Positions 1 to 6,799 of a stretch of 38,352 nucleotides of DNA are shown here, in pieces. The DNA is taken from contig JBFWMP010000010.1 of NCBI GenBank assembly GCA_050251575.1, positions 1 to 38,352 on the forward strand, in the 5' to 3' direction. The first letter of the stretch is position 1; every line of letters begins with the position of its first letter. The position numbers and the translations under genes were made by a program. Origin of the DNA: X23 sp050251575 (GTDB lineage: Bacteria > Bacillota > Clostridia > SK-Y3). The notes under the pieces are model-generated. The model was given only the letters and a program-made list of their open reading frames with translations. It ran no database searches and was not told the origin of the DNA.

Positions 1-1709
1 TCCCCCTTCTTCATACTACAAGGCAAATCTTTTCTTGTCATTTTCCGTCCAATAACTTTTGATAATACAGGAATCACATTATTATGACATCTCCTGATCC
101 CCCCACAAGCTTTAAAGGATATCTCAACTTCATATTTACCACTTGTATTTTGCAACACCGTGACTGCTCTTGCTGCGATGCCTACTTTATCTAGCTCAAG
201 CATCATCTCATTTTCCATTTCTTCATCAAACTGCACATCAATGGTGATTTCATTCGCAAGTCCGGATATAATTCTTGATACTCCTTGAAGCTGTTGAGAT
301 ACCAATCCTCTGCTTTCTCCTACCTTGTTGGCCCACATCAAGTTTACTTTATAGATTTCAAACATATTATTAATGGAGCTAATAAATTCGTCTAACCTTA
401 TGCAGCGTCCTACAAAATAATCAGGCATATCATGCTCGGTAATATTCCCCTTTTCTTCCAACTTCTCTAAAGTCTTAAACATTGCCTGATAGGTATTATG
501 AAATTCTCTTTCCCAACAATTAAGGCATAATCCACAGTCTTTACACACACGATCAGCTACCTGATCAAAAAGAGTTGCTACATCCCTATTATTTAAAGGC
601 ATCTTCTGTTCTGCAATATGATTAAACGTACTTGCCAAACGTTCGAATGACTTAGATATGCTATTAAGCCTATCTACCGTAATTTCCTTCATCCTGTGAC
701 TATAGGCTTTTCGTTCAACCAGCTTATCAGTGTTCTTATTTAAAAAATCCCCTACATATTCCAGCACTTTTTCCGGTAGAATAATCAACATCGCAACAGC
801 AATCAGAATATCATAAATATTGATAAGTACTTCTGTGGATCCATTAATATAAATAGTCATAATTGCATTAGCAAGAATAAATCCAAGACTTACACCAGCC
901 TTGCCAAAAGTCCTGAATATACCTGACACTAATCCGCAAAAAGCAAAACTTCCTATAATATAGGTCATGCCAGGAGAAGACATGCTGCTAATAAGACCTA
1001 TGACTACCCCCGTCGATGCGGCAATTCCTGCGCCATGCTTTAAACTAAATATAAGTAACACAAAAATACATAATATATTTCTTAGAGATGTTCCACCAGG
1101 AAAATGTATCTCTGTAAAACCTAAAATAATCAATCCCATCAAAATTGAAAGACTAATAGTTTCTTCATTAGATAGGACCTTTCTATCTACTTTCTGTCTT
1201 AATATAGGAGCCCCCCTTCTAAATATATATATCATCACAAAACATATGAATGATTCAAATAAAAGCAGCAGGATATCGTACAACAAAAGACCACTTATCA
1301 TCACTGATGGTATTCCTGCTATAAAAAGACTCAAAAAACCAAACAATGCAATAAAAAAAGTTTGTTTTAACTGATTTGTCTTGCTAACTTTGCTTAAAAC
1401 AGTAAAGATCACCATTGCAGCAATGTATTTGACAGACATTATTCCTATACCTGCCGATACAATACCCACCACTATGCTTAATCCTATCATCAAGGAACCT
1501 ATCTCTCCCGTAAAAGTTGCAGCATAAAAGGGAAGACCAAATGGGGTAAACCCGGAGAAAACCGCCGCCCGCCCTAACATGAACGCAATAATATCAACAA
1601 GGACATCATGTACTCCGAATAACTTCTTAAATACACTTACTTGCTTATGATTTACTCTCTTCTTATTATTCAGTCTTTGATATGGGAATATCTCTGTTTT
1701 TTCCATCAT
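1..1709 (-). CDS. spoIIE: Stage II sporulation protein E (SpoIIE), 5' part; gene continues past the left edge
   Basis: The N-terminal ~569 residues are visible and the frame stays open to the left edge. SpoIIE is the membrane PP2C phosphatase that dephosphorylates SpoIIAA at the asymmetric septum and so activates sigma-F in the forespore. What is seen: a basic start (MMEKTEIFPYQRL), a long run of hydrophobic segments over roughly residues 35-330, then a soluble part containing a Cys cluster (VCKDCGLCLNCWERE, encoded near 515-550). The PP2C domain itself lies mostly outside the window, so catalytic residues cannot be checked. The start is one of two adjacent ATGs (1709 or 1706) behind GGAGG at 1716-1720. 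It sits downstream of the tRNA Met-Glu-Val cluster, as in Bacillus. Family assignment rests on architecture, context and sequence resemblance. Confidence 0.93.
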   Translation of the reverse strand, partial: MMEKTEIFPYQRLNNKKRVNHKQVSVFKKLFGVHDVLVDIIAFMLGRAAVFSGFTPFGLPFYAATFTGEIGSLMIGLSIVVGIVSAGIGIMSVKYIAAMVIFTVLSKVSKTNQLKQTFFIALFGFLSLFIAGIPSVMISGLLLYDILLLLFESFICFVMIYIFRRGAPILRQKVDRKVLSNEETISLSILMGLIILGFTEIHFPGGTSLRNILCIFVLLIFSLKHGAGIAASTGVVIGLISSMSSPGMTYIIGSFAFCGLVSGIFRTFGKAGVSLGFILANAIMTIYINGSTEVLINIYDILIAVAMLIILPEKVLEYVGDFLNKNTDKLVERKAYSHRMKEITVDRLNSISKSFERLASTFNHIAEQKMPLNNRDVATLFDQVADRVCKDCGLCLNCWEREFHNTYQAMFKTLEKLEEKGNITEHDMPDYFVGRCIRLDEFISSINNMFEIYKVNLMWANKVGESRGLVSQQLQGVSRIISGLANEITIDVQFDEEMENEMMLELDKVGIAARAVTVLQNTSGKYEVEISFKACGGIRRCHNNVIPVLSKVIGRKMTRKDLPCSMKKG

Positions 1710-1770
1710 TACCAACCTCCGCATAATATTTGCCTCTAAAAATGTTATTTGTTTGATGAGTGCAAAAAAT

Positions 1771-1803
1771 ATTATACAGCATGTCCTATAAAATAATTGT
1801 CAT
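1771..1803 (-). promoter_or_regulatory. Candidate spoIIE promoter with 21-bp spacer
   Basis: On the minus strand a perfect TATAAT (1771-1776) is preceded by ATGACA (1798-1803) with exactly 21 bp between. Spo0A-activated sigma-A promoters such as Bacillus spoIIE and spoIIG are known for unusually long 21-22 bp spacers. Two TGTCAG sequences further upstream only loosely resemble 0A boxes (TGTCGAA), so Spo0A binding is inferred, not seen. Confidence 0.45.
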
Positions 1804-1891
1804 TTCAAGATGGTAAAGCAGAAAAGTTTCTGACATGTTTTCCTAATTTATGGTAATAACCTTTAATACCTGACACATATTTTTGAATAAA

Positions 1892-1926
1892 AAAAGAACC
1901 ATATAGTTAATACTATATGGTTCTTT
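1892..1926 (-). terminator. Terminator of the Met-Glu-Val tRNA operon
   Basis: A 16-bp perfect inverted repeat (arms 1892-1907 and 1912-1927, loop TAAT) lies directly after the tRNA-Val CCA end. On the minus strand it is followed by a run of T, so it should end the tRNA transcript before spoIIE. Confidence 0.85.
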
Positions 1927-2002
1927 TGGTGGGCACAATAGGGCTCGAACCTATGACCCCCTGCTTGTAAGGCAGGTGCTCCCCCAGCTGAGCTATGCGC
2001 CC
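1927..2002 (-). tRNA. tRNA-Val (anticodon TAC)
   Basis: 76 nt with encoded CCA. The acceptor stem GGGCGCA pairs with TGTGCCC (one G-T). The anticodon arm CCTGC-CTTACAA-GCAGG gives TAC. The T arm contains GGTTCGAGCCC. It is the last gene of a Met-Glu-Val cluster transcribed leftward. Confidence 0.96.
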
Positions 2003-2057
2003 TTATGTTAGAACTTATGCCTTGTTGAAAAGTTAACCTATAAGCTTTAATGCTTAA

Positions 2058-2132
2058 TGGTGACCCATAGGGGATTCGAACCCCTGTAGCCGCCGTGAAA
2101 GGGCGGTGTCTTAACCGCTTGACCAATGGGCC
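2058..2132 (-). tRNA. tRNA-Glu (anticodon TTC)
   Basis: 75 nt with encoded CCA. The acceptor GGCCCAT pairs with ATGGGTC (one G-T). The anticodon arm CCGCC-CTTTCAC-GGCGG gives TTC. The T arm contains GGTTCGAATCC. It lies 7 bp downstream of tRNA-Met. Confidence 0.96.
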
Positions 2133-2139
2133 ATATAAA

Positions 2140-2216
2140 TGGTAGCGGCAAATGGATTTGAACCATCGACACTACGGGTATGAACCGTATGCTCTAGCCA
2201 ACTGAGCTATGCCGCC
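2140..2216 (-). tRNA. tRNA-Met (elongator, anticodon CAT)
   Basis: 77 nt with encoded CCA. The acceptor begins GGCGGCA and pairs with TGCCGCT-type 3' strand. The anticodon arm TACGG-TTCATAC-CCGTA gives CAT. It lacks the C1-A72 mismatch of an initiator, and resembles Firmicutes elongator Met more than the lysidine-modified Ile tRNA, although the latter cannot be fully excluded without a model search. Confidence 0.92.
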
Positions 2217-2251
2217 ATATAACTTTGATTATTGAAGTCAGAACATTTAAT

Positions 2252-2260
2252 ATTATATCA
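2252..2260 (-). promoter_or_regulatory. Candidate extended -10 promoter of the Met-Glu-Val tRNA operon
   Basis: The minus strand reads TGATATAAT about 36 bp before tRNA-Met, a TGn extended -10 with perfect TATAAT. No good -35 hexamer is present at 17 bp. Confidence 0.4.
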
Positions 2261-2524
2261 CAATCAGCACTTGAAGTATAGTCTTAAATTATGGTAAATA
2301 TATAATGGCAGCCTTCAAACTTTGCGCTTCACAAGCGACATAGTATATATTAATATGAATCTTAATAAAAGTCAAGAGAAATTTTATTTTTTTCTAAGTC
2401 TAAAAATTTCAAGTTCAAGTGACGTGAAATATCTGGAAAATATATATAATTAAATTAGAGGTTATTTCTGTCCTTTAATGCACTATGTCATAATATAGAA
2501 AGAATACGACATAGTTGCATTGGT

Positions 2525-2595
2525 TGTCATCCTGAACGTAGTGAAGGATCTTATGTTTTAAAGCTCAAAGATTCTTCGCTATGCTCAGAATGACA
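2525..2595. repeat. Palindromic dispersed repeat, copy 1
   Basis: The left arm GTCATCCTGAACGTAGTGAA and the reverse complement of the right arm GTCATTCTGAGCATAGCGAA match at most positions, so the 71-bp unit can fold into a long imperfect hairpin. Similar GTCAT-CTGA-C-TAG-GAAG sequences are a familiar dispersed repeat in bacterial genomes (from memory). A second copy lies 123 bp to the right in the same orientation. Confidence 0.85.
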
Positions 2596-2647
2596 GGTAC
2601 CCTTCACACACCATGGATTTTGGTGTCGTAGGGACGTATGATATATG

Positions 2648-2716
2648 TGTCATCCTGAACGTAGTGAAGGATCTTATACATAAAACTCAAGATTCTTCAC
2701 TGCGTTCAGAATGACA
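2648..2716. repeat. Palindromic dispersed repeat, copy 2
   Basis: The left half is identical to copy 1 over about 28 bases (starting TGTCATCCTGAACG). The right half, ending TTCAGAATGACA, differs at a few arm positions. It also folds on itself. The two copies frame a 52-bp spacer that contains GTAGGGACGTATG. Confidence 0.85.
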
Positions 2717-2816
2717 GATAACGTCACGATATTCTATTGATGCCAACCAAATGATAGTTTTTGCAAAAATATCCACATTGCCTGGAACATAGCCTTTTAA
2801 AATGCTCAAATAACGC

Positions 2817-2851
2817 AAAAAGCTTTCAGAGATAATCTCTGAAAGCTTTTT
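2817..2851 (-). terminator. Terminator after tRNA-fMet
   Basis: A 16-bp perfect inverted repeat, arms 2817-2832 and 2836-2851 with a 3-nt loop. A-runs and T-runs at the ends make it usable on either strand. It lies 5 bp after the tRNA-fMet CCA. Confidence 0.85.
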
Positions 2852-2855
2852 TCTT

Positions 2856-2932
<77 letters not shown>

Positions 2933-3035
2933 ATATTGAAATATAAACAGAATTCTTAGGTTCAGACAGAGCCTGCTCTGCGTGGCCCTTAGAAGCCGTT
3001 ATCCAGAGACTATTATGCATTGGATAAAGTTTTAA

Positions 3036-3124
3036 TGGTGCCGGAGACCGGAATCGAACCGGTACGGTCTTTTGGGACCGCAGGATTTTAAGTCCTGTGC
3101 GTCTGCCAGTTCCGCCACTCCGGC
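3036..3124 (-). tRNA. tRNA-Leu (anticodon TAA)
   Basis: 89 nt class II tRNA with encoded CCA. Acceptor GCCGGAG pairs perfectly with CTCCGGC. The anticodon arm CAGGA-CTTAAAA-TCCTG gives TAA. A long variable arm (CGGTCCCAAAAGACCG) is present. It is the first gene of a Leu-fMet operon. Confidence 0.96.
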
Positions 3125-3185
3125 ACATCTATTAACCTTTATATTATGCCAATACTTACTGGTGTCGTTTCTAGCGACAAATATT

Positions 3186-3214
3186 ATTTTACATCGTTTC
3201 ATCACATTTGTCAA
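3186..3214 (-). promoter_or_regulatory. Sigma-A promoter of the Leu-fMet tRNA operon
   Basis: On the minus strand a perfect TTGACA (3209-3214) is followed after exactly 17 bp by TAAAAT (3186-3191). A small inverted repeat TGTCG-n7-CGACA (3163-3179) sits at the expected start of transcription. Confidence 0.8.
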
Positions 3215-3246
3215 CACTTTTTTAAAAGAAGTTTTTGGAAAGTAAT

Positions 3247-3271
3247 AAACCGGGATTAATAACCCCGGTTT
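3247..3271 (-). terminator. Weak terminator-like hairpin after the S1-domain gene
   Basis: Arms AAACCGGG (3247-3254) and CCCGGTTT (3264-3271) with a 9-nt loop lie 16 bp after the stop of the S1 gene. The T-run on the minus strand is short and interrupted (TATTACTTT), so termination may be incomplete. Confidence 0.5.
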
Positions 3272-3287
3272 ATCTTATCTATCACTA

Positions 3288-3731
3288 TTAAAATATATTC
3301 GCTGACCGTTTATAGCCCCCGCCTCTTTTTGACTCAATATTTCTTTTGAGATCTTGCATTCTTTCATCGCTATCCTGTTTAAACTTCGATAGCTTATCTT
3401 CGAAAGAGACACTATCCGTGTGATGTTTACGGGACCAATCAATATCTACCGGTGCGCCTGAAGATGTTCTAGGTCTGACAGACTTGGCAGGCTCGTCTTC
3501 AACAGCTTTTTTTATTGACAGACTGATTTTACCATCTTTATCTACTGATAACACCCTGACCTTTACCATTTGACTCTCTTTTAAATGCTTTTTAATATCC
3601 TTTACGTACTCCACAGCAACCTCAGAAATGTGAACTAAGCCTGTCTTTCCATCAGGTAGTTGAACAAAAGCTCCAAAACCTGTAATACCGGTTACTTTCC
3701 CTTCAACTACTTTCCCAACCTCAACCAGCAT
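3288..3731 (-). CDS. yabR: S1 RNA-binding domain protein (YabR type)
   Basis: 147 residues. Residues 1-72 form one S1 OB-fold domain: VGKVVEGKVTGITGFGAFVQ, then GLVHISEVA and VKVRVLSVD, the usual S1 landmarks. The rest is a charged, low-complexity tail (SRKHHTDSVSFEDKLSKFKQ and so on) ending in a basic stretch. S1 proteins of this kind bind single-stranded RNA, often on the ribosome; the precise role of YabR is not settled. The ATG start has AGGAGGA 11 bases upstream. It occupies the same place as Bacillus yabR, between divIC and the tRNA/spoIIE block. The symbol is positional. Confidence 0.88.
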   Translation of the reverse strand: MLVEVGKVVEGKVTGITGFGAFVQLPDGKTGLVHISEVAVEYVKDIKKHLKESQMVKVRVLSVDKDGKISLSIKKAVEDEPAKSVRPRTSSGAPVDIDWSRKHHTDSVSFEDKLSKFKQDSDERMQDLKRNIESKRGGGYKRSANIF

Positions 3732-3821
3732 ATTAAAAAAATTCCTCCTTTAGTTTAACGACACCATACGTTTCCTTACTTAAGCTAATTATATATTGGT
3801 TTATCGCCTCTGTCAAGAAAT

Positions 3822-4106
3822 TTACCGTTTCGTGATATCTACAAAAACCTTTTCATTATACTTGACAAAGCCAAGTTTTTCTCTAGCAATCTTTTCAATA
3901 TACATATCCGTACTATATAATAATTTTTGTCTTTCCAGCTTTGCTGTTTTTTCTTCTTCCTCGTTAATCCTTTGTAAATAGTATTTTCCTTGCGTTTCAT
4001 AAGCATTTAACATTATCTGCTGCTGCATTAAAATATATATTACATAGATAGCCGAAGCAGAAAGAAGAATTTTTTTAATTAAAGATTTAAAACTCTTTTT
4101 CTTCAT
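3822..4106 (-). CDS. divIC: Septum formation initiator, FtsB/DivIC family
   Basis: 94 residues with the standard bitopic design: a basic cytoplasmic start (MKKKSFKSLIKK), one membrane segment at about residues 12-28, then an extracytoplasmic heptad-like helix (about 34-70, NEEEEKTAKLERQ) and the family signature IEKIAREKLGFVKYNE near the C-terminus. DivIC/FtsB forms a complex with FtsL and DivIB/FtsQ that activates septal wall synthesis. The ribosome site is poor (GTGTGAAC just before ATG), unlike neighbouring genes. The position after yabQ matches Bacillus divIC. Spacing of 167 bp from yabQ suggests separate control. Confidence 0.9.
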   Translation of the reverse strand: MKKKSFKSLIKKILLSASAIYVIYILMQQQIMLNAYETQGKYYLQRINEEEEKTAKLERQKLLYSTDMYIEKIAREKLGFVKYNEKVFVDITKR

Positions 4107-4159
4107 CAGTTCACACTACTTTCATCTTTAAGCTTATTATATGTAGATCATAAATACAC

Positions 4160-4219
4160 CGTAAGTACTTACGAAGTGGCAATGATTAGAGTAAGAGTGG
4201 TGGCTATCCACTACTTACT
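4160..4219. repeat. Two adjacent palindromes between yabQ and divIC
   Basis: First, a perfect 14-bp palindrome CGTAAGTACTTACG (4160-4173). Second, an imperfect hairpin with arms AGTAAGAGTGG (4190-4200) and CCACTACTTACT (4208-4219), one bulged base and a 7-nt loop. Neither is followed by a T-run on minus, so they are not obvious terminators. Confidence 0.5.
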
Positions 4220-4273
4220 GTTATATATTCTCCATAAAATTCAAAATTCCTGCAACAGTATCCATGTTTTTAC

Positions 4274-4783
4274 TTATACTTTTTTTATTCTTATTTCTAG
4301 TATTTTTAATGTTCTTATGATGTTTTTAAAAATATTTCTTACTGCATTCCCTGTTTTTCTAAATCCCTTTTTTACTTTACTGCCTATCCACAGACAAGGC
4401 TTTCTGAATATCTTATAAATAATTGCAAAAGGAAATAATAAAACTTTAAGAATAAGCAAAATGCTTTTCTTTATGAAATTAATAATCGTGACCGAAATCT
4501 TTATCACATAGGTACTAAACAGTAAATTGTAGAATATAATCCCAAGAACAACTCCTAAAAACTCATACCATCGCAATTCACCATCATTTGTTACAAAAAC
4601 TAGTAAAAAAATAATCATTGTCACAATAATCCAAAATAATATGTCTTGAATATATGTGATAAAATTTACAGTTTTTATGACTCGTCTTAATATTCTAAAA
4701 ATATCAAAAACCAAGCCAATGATTAATCCCCCTACTATAGAGCTTAAAAAGATATATGCCTGATTGGTTACGGAAACTTCCAA
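4274..4783 (-). CDS. yabQ: Spore cortex biosynthesis protein YabQ
   Basis: 169 residues from the chosen start. YabQ is a mother-cell membrane protein needed for spore cortex formation in Bacillus; the mechanism is unknown. Seen here: EVSVTNQAYIFLSSIVGG at the N-terminus, typical of the family, then membrane segments at about residues 9-26, 45-65 and 73-92, a further hydrophobic stretch (ILLILKVLLFPFAIIYKIF) and a very basic tail. Start choice: a GTG nine bases upstream lies inside the GAGGTGAG ribosome site and has no spacing, whereas TTG at 4783 lies 5 bases after it and gives the expected MEVSVTNQ start. It follows yabP by 36 bp, so the two are likely cotranscribed. Confidence 0.88.
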   Translation of the reverse strand: MEVSVTNQAYIFLSSIVGGLIIGLVFDIFRILRRVIKTVNFITYIQDILFWIIVTMIIFLLVFVTNDGELRWYEFLGVVLGIIFYNLLFSTYVIKISVTIINFIKKSILLILKVLLFPFAIIYKIFRKPCLWIGSKVKKGFRKTGNAVRNIFKNIIRTLKILEIRIKKV

Positions 4784-4819
4784 GCATCTCACCTCAATTA
4801 TATATGGATCTATATTCTT

Positions 4820-5128
4820 CTATCTAAACATTCTTCCAATAAACCCAAATCCCTTTGACTTTGAATGGTCTTGGTCAGTATATGTACAACTGCTGATTTC
4901 TCCTTCTATAATCAATTCCCCACTTCCTATATCCAGCTTATTGATATGAAGCTCATCTCCTCTTACAATCAGCACACCCAGCTCTGTATTCAGTATAATC
5001 CCTTGATCATCAAAATTCTCTACATCTAACACACCTGATACACTCAACTTCTCTCTATTTTCCATAATTAAGCTTTGAGACATTGTTTTCGCATTCGACT
5101 TCGTGACCTTCTTATCCTCAACCATCAT
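4820..5128 (-). CDS. yabP: Sporulation protein YabP
   Basis: 102 residues from ATG at 5128 (a second ATG follows at 5125). The strong GGAGGG (5133-5138) is used, so an upstream GTG that overlaps it is not the start. The fold is the YabP/YqfC family: ENREKLSVSGVLDVENFDDQ, then LNTELGVLIVRGDELHINKLDIGSGELIIEGEI, a beta-rich pattern with the conserved G-L-I-V-RG-LH-L core. Family members act in mother-cell spore coat or cortex morphogenesis; the biochemical role is unknown. A sigma-E-like promoter lies 45-73 bp upstream. YabQ follows on the same strand. Confidence 0.92.
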   Translation of the reverse strand: MMVEDKKVTKSNAKTMSQSLIMENREKLSVSGVLDVENFDDQGIILNTELGVLIVRGDELHINKLDIGSGELIIEGEISSCTYTDQDHSKSKGFGFIGRMFR

Positions 5129-5172
5129 AAAACCCTCCACATACGCATTCTTTACATTGATATACTACTACA

Positions 5173-5201
5173 TACATATGCGGAAATAGGTCAGAATATG
5201 A
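5173..5201 (-). promoter_or_regulatory. Candidate sigma-E promoter of yabP-yabQ
   Basis: The minus strand has TCATATT (5195-5201), a full match to the sigma-E -35 pattern kmATATT, then 14 bp, then CATATGTA (5173-5180), which matches the CATA of the -10. Bacillus yabP and yabQ are reported as sigma-E dependent, which fits. Confidence 0.5.
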
Positions 5202-5272
5202 CAAGCAGTAGAAATAACCCTTAAAACATCTATGACTTAACGGTTCACTGTTTATATAATTCCTACTAACTT

Positions 5273-5293
5273 CAATTTTCAATTCTCAATTAT
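5273..5293. repeat. Three CAATTNT heptads at the 3' end of rqcP
   Basis: CAATTTT, CAATTCT and CAATTAT follow each other without spacing. They overlap the last codons and the TGA stop of rqcP. Two-unit versions occur at 22547-22560 and, reversed, near 6770-6783. Confidence 0.55.
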
Positions 5294-5524
5294 TTTATAC
5301 ATCCCTGTTGCATCCCCTTTGGGTACATGTTCTGATATATTAAGCACTTCTACCTTAATCAACTTTTCTCCAAACTGTATTTCAATAACATCTCCTGCTT
5401 TAACTTCTGCTCCGGCCTTAACCGCCTTTTGATTAATCTTTACTCTTCCCTGATCACACGCCTCATTTGCTATCGTTCTTCTTTTTATTAATCTAGAATT
5501 TTTCAAAAACTTATCTATACGCAT
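5279..5524 (-). CDS. rqcP: S4-domain RNA-binding protein RqcP (YabO, HslR type)
   Basis: 81 residues, almost entirely one S4 domain: MRIDKFLKNSRLIKRRTIAN, then CDQGRVKINQKAVKAGAEVKAGDVIEIQF. RqcP works with RqcH on stalled 50S subunits, helping poly-alanine tailing of nascent chains (ribosome-associated quality control). The ATG at 5524 has AAAAGGAG upstream. The gene is separated from hup by a strong terminator at 5555-5580, so it needs its own promoter or readthrough. Its last residues (IIEN) and stop are encoded by a short CAATTNT heptad tract. Position and length match Bacillus yabO. Confidence 0.92.
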   Translation of the reverse strand: MRIDKFLKNSRLIKRRTIANEACDQGRVKINQKAVKAGAEVKAGDVIEIQFGEKLIKVEVLNISEHVPKGDATGMYKIIEN

Positions 5525-5554
5525 TACCTAATCTCCTTTTAACTAGAAATAAAA

Positions 5555-5580
5555 AAAAATCAGGCTTCAACCTGATTTTT
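5555..5580 (-). terminator. Terminator after hup
   Basis: Perfect 10-bp arms AAAAATCAGG (5555-5564) and CCTGATTTTT (5571-5580) around a 6-nt loop, with nine T residues following on the minus strand. Confidence 0.9.
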
Positions 5581-5594
5581 TAAAACCATATTTA

Positions 5595-5870
5595 TTATTT
5601 ACCCACTGCATCTTTTAATGCTTTACCAACTTTAAATACTGGAACCTTTGAAGCAGGAATAGTAATTTCTTCTTTAGTTTGAGGATTTCTTCCTTTTCTT
5701 TCAGCTCTTTGTCTCACTTCAAAAGACCCAAACCCTACTAACTGAACCTTATCACCATTCACAAGTGCATCTTGTACACTCTCAACAAATGCATTTAAAG
5801 CTTTTTCTGCATCCTTCTTAGACATTGCACTTTTCTCTGCCATACTAGCTACTAATTCAGATTTATTCAT
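5595..5870 (-). CDS. hup: HU-family nucleoid DNA-binding protein
   Basis: 91 residues, the usual HU length. It begins MNKSELVASMAEKSAMSKKDAEKAL (helical dimerisation part), then VQLVGFGSFEVRQRAERKGR and NPQTKEEITIPAS, the beta arms with the intercalating proline, and ends FKVGKALKDAVGK. HU dimers bend DNA and compact the chromosome. Start choice: ATG at 5870 has GGGAGGA seven bases upstream; an in-frame start 33 bases earlier has no site. It sits between mazG and rqcP, an insertion relative to Bacillus but common in Clostridia (from memory). A terminator follows directly. Confidence 0.96.
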   Translation of the reverse strand: MNKSELVASMAEKSAMSKKDAEKALNAFVESVQDALVNGDKVQLVGFGSFEVRQRAERKGRNPQTKEEITIPASKVPVFKVGKALKDAVGK

Positions 5871-5964
5871 ACCATGTTCCTCCCATTGTAAAATTTTGTA
5901 CATATAGCATATTCGCTATATTTTAAAAAAATCCTTCTTTTTTAGTTATAGTTTTCAACTTTTT

Positions 5965-6753
5965 TTAAAAATTATGTATTTTAGCCTCTTCCCACAGCAA
6001 ATCCATTTCTATTAATGTCATTTCTTCCATATTTTTGTCGAACCTGCTGCAATTTTTTTCAATATACTCAAACCTATTAATAAACTTCTTGATGGTTCCA
6101 GTAAGTGCTAATTCAGGATCAACTTTCAAGAACCTAGCAACATTGACTGCCGCAAAAAGAAGGTCTCCTATCTCTTCTTCAATTTTTCCCATATCTTCCG
6201 TTTTATATACCTGTTCTATTTCTTTTATCTCTTCACGTACCTTCTCTATCGCATCGGATACATCTTCCCAATCAAATCCAACTTTTGCTGCCTTCTGCTG
6301 TACCTTATAACTCCTCATTAAAGCAGGAAGATAAGTAGAAATATCTTTTAAGACCTGCGTATGATTCTCAAACCCTTTTTCTTTCTTCTTGATTTCATCC
6401 CAATTATTCAACACCTCATCAGCTGTATCAGCTTTCTCTTTCCCAAAGACATGGGTATGCCTGTCAATCATCTTTTGACATATTATAGATATAACATCAT
6501 TCACATCAAAGGTCCCTGCTTCCTTGCCAATTTGAGCATGAAAAATAATTTGCAATAGCAAATCACCTAGCTCGTCCGCAAATTTGTGTTTATCACCTGA
6601 ATCGAGAGCTTCTAATACTTCATATGTCTCTTCAATCAAATACTTCTTTAAGCTCTCATGAGTTTGTTCCCTATCCCAGGGACATCCCTTCTCACTGCGC
6701 AGCAGCTCCATAATATCCAATAACTCTTGAAATGTATGCTGTTCGTTTGTCAT
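5965..6753 (-). CDS. mazG: Nucleoside triphosphate pyrophosphohydrolase MazG
   Basis: 262 residues with two tandem MazG all-alpha domains. Domain 1 (about 10-125) has MELLRSEKGCPWDREQTHES, then EETYEVLEAL and DELGDLLLQIIFHA, the acidic Mg-binding residues. Domain 2 (about 140-235) repeats the pattern as KVREEIKEIEQV and EEEIGDLLFAAVNVARF. MazG hydrolyses (d)NTPs to monophosphate and pyrophosphate, clearing damaged nucleotides. Compared with Bacillus YabN it lacks the N-terminal methylase-like domain; the size is that of stand-alone MazG. ATG at 6753 follows GGAGGTG. The flippase gene ends 46 bp upstream, so the two may be cotranscribed. Confidence 0.95.
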   Translation of the reverse strand: MTNEQHTFQELLDIMELLRSEKGCPWDREQTHESLKKYLIEETYEVLEALDSGDKHKFADELGDLLLQIIFHAQIGKEAGTFDVNDVISIICQKMIDRHTHVFGKEKADTADEVLNNWDEIKKKEKGFENHTQVLKDISTYLPALMRSYKVQQKAAKVGFDWEDVSDAIEKVREEIKEIEQVYKTEDMGKIEEEIGDLLFAAVNVARFLKVDPELALTGTIKKFINRFEYIEKNCSRFDKNMEEMTLIEMDLLWEEAKIHNF

Positions 6754-6799
6754 ATGTGCACCTCCATCTTATTGAATTGAGAATTATTAATACAACTAG

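Larger units (their letters stand above)
2261..2855. other. Gene-free stretch between the two tRNA clusters
   Basis: Apart from two copies of a 70-bp palindromic repeat (2525-2595 and 2648-2716) and the terminator at 2817-2851, no coding or RNA gene is recognised. Positions 2261-2524 are AT-rich with nothing evident. The 15-mer at 2626-2640, between the two repeat copies, matches the end of another repeat element near 28134-28148 in inverted orientation. Confidence 0.6.

Noticed and set aside
967..1374. Plus-strand open frame of 135 codons inside spoIIE
   Set aside because: It is antisense to the hydrophobic region of spoIIE, without a ribosome site or recognisable domain.
3247..3271. T-box or other riboswitch near the tRNA-Leu operon
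   Set aside because: Only a short hairpin is present; no specifier stem, T-box sequence or leader structure is seen.
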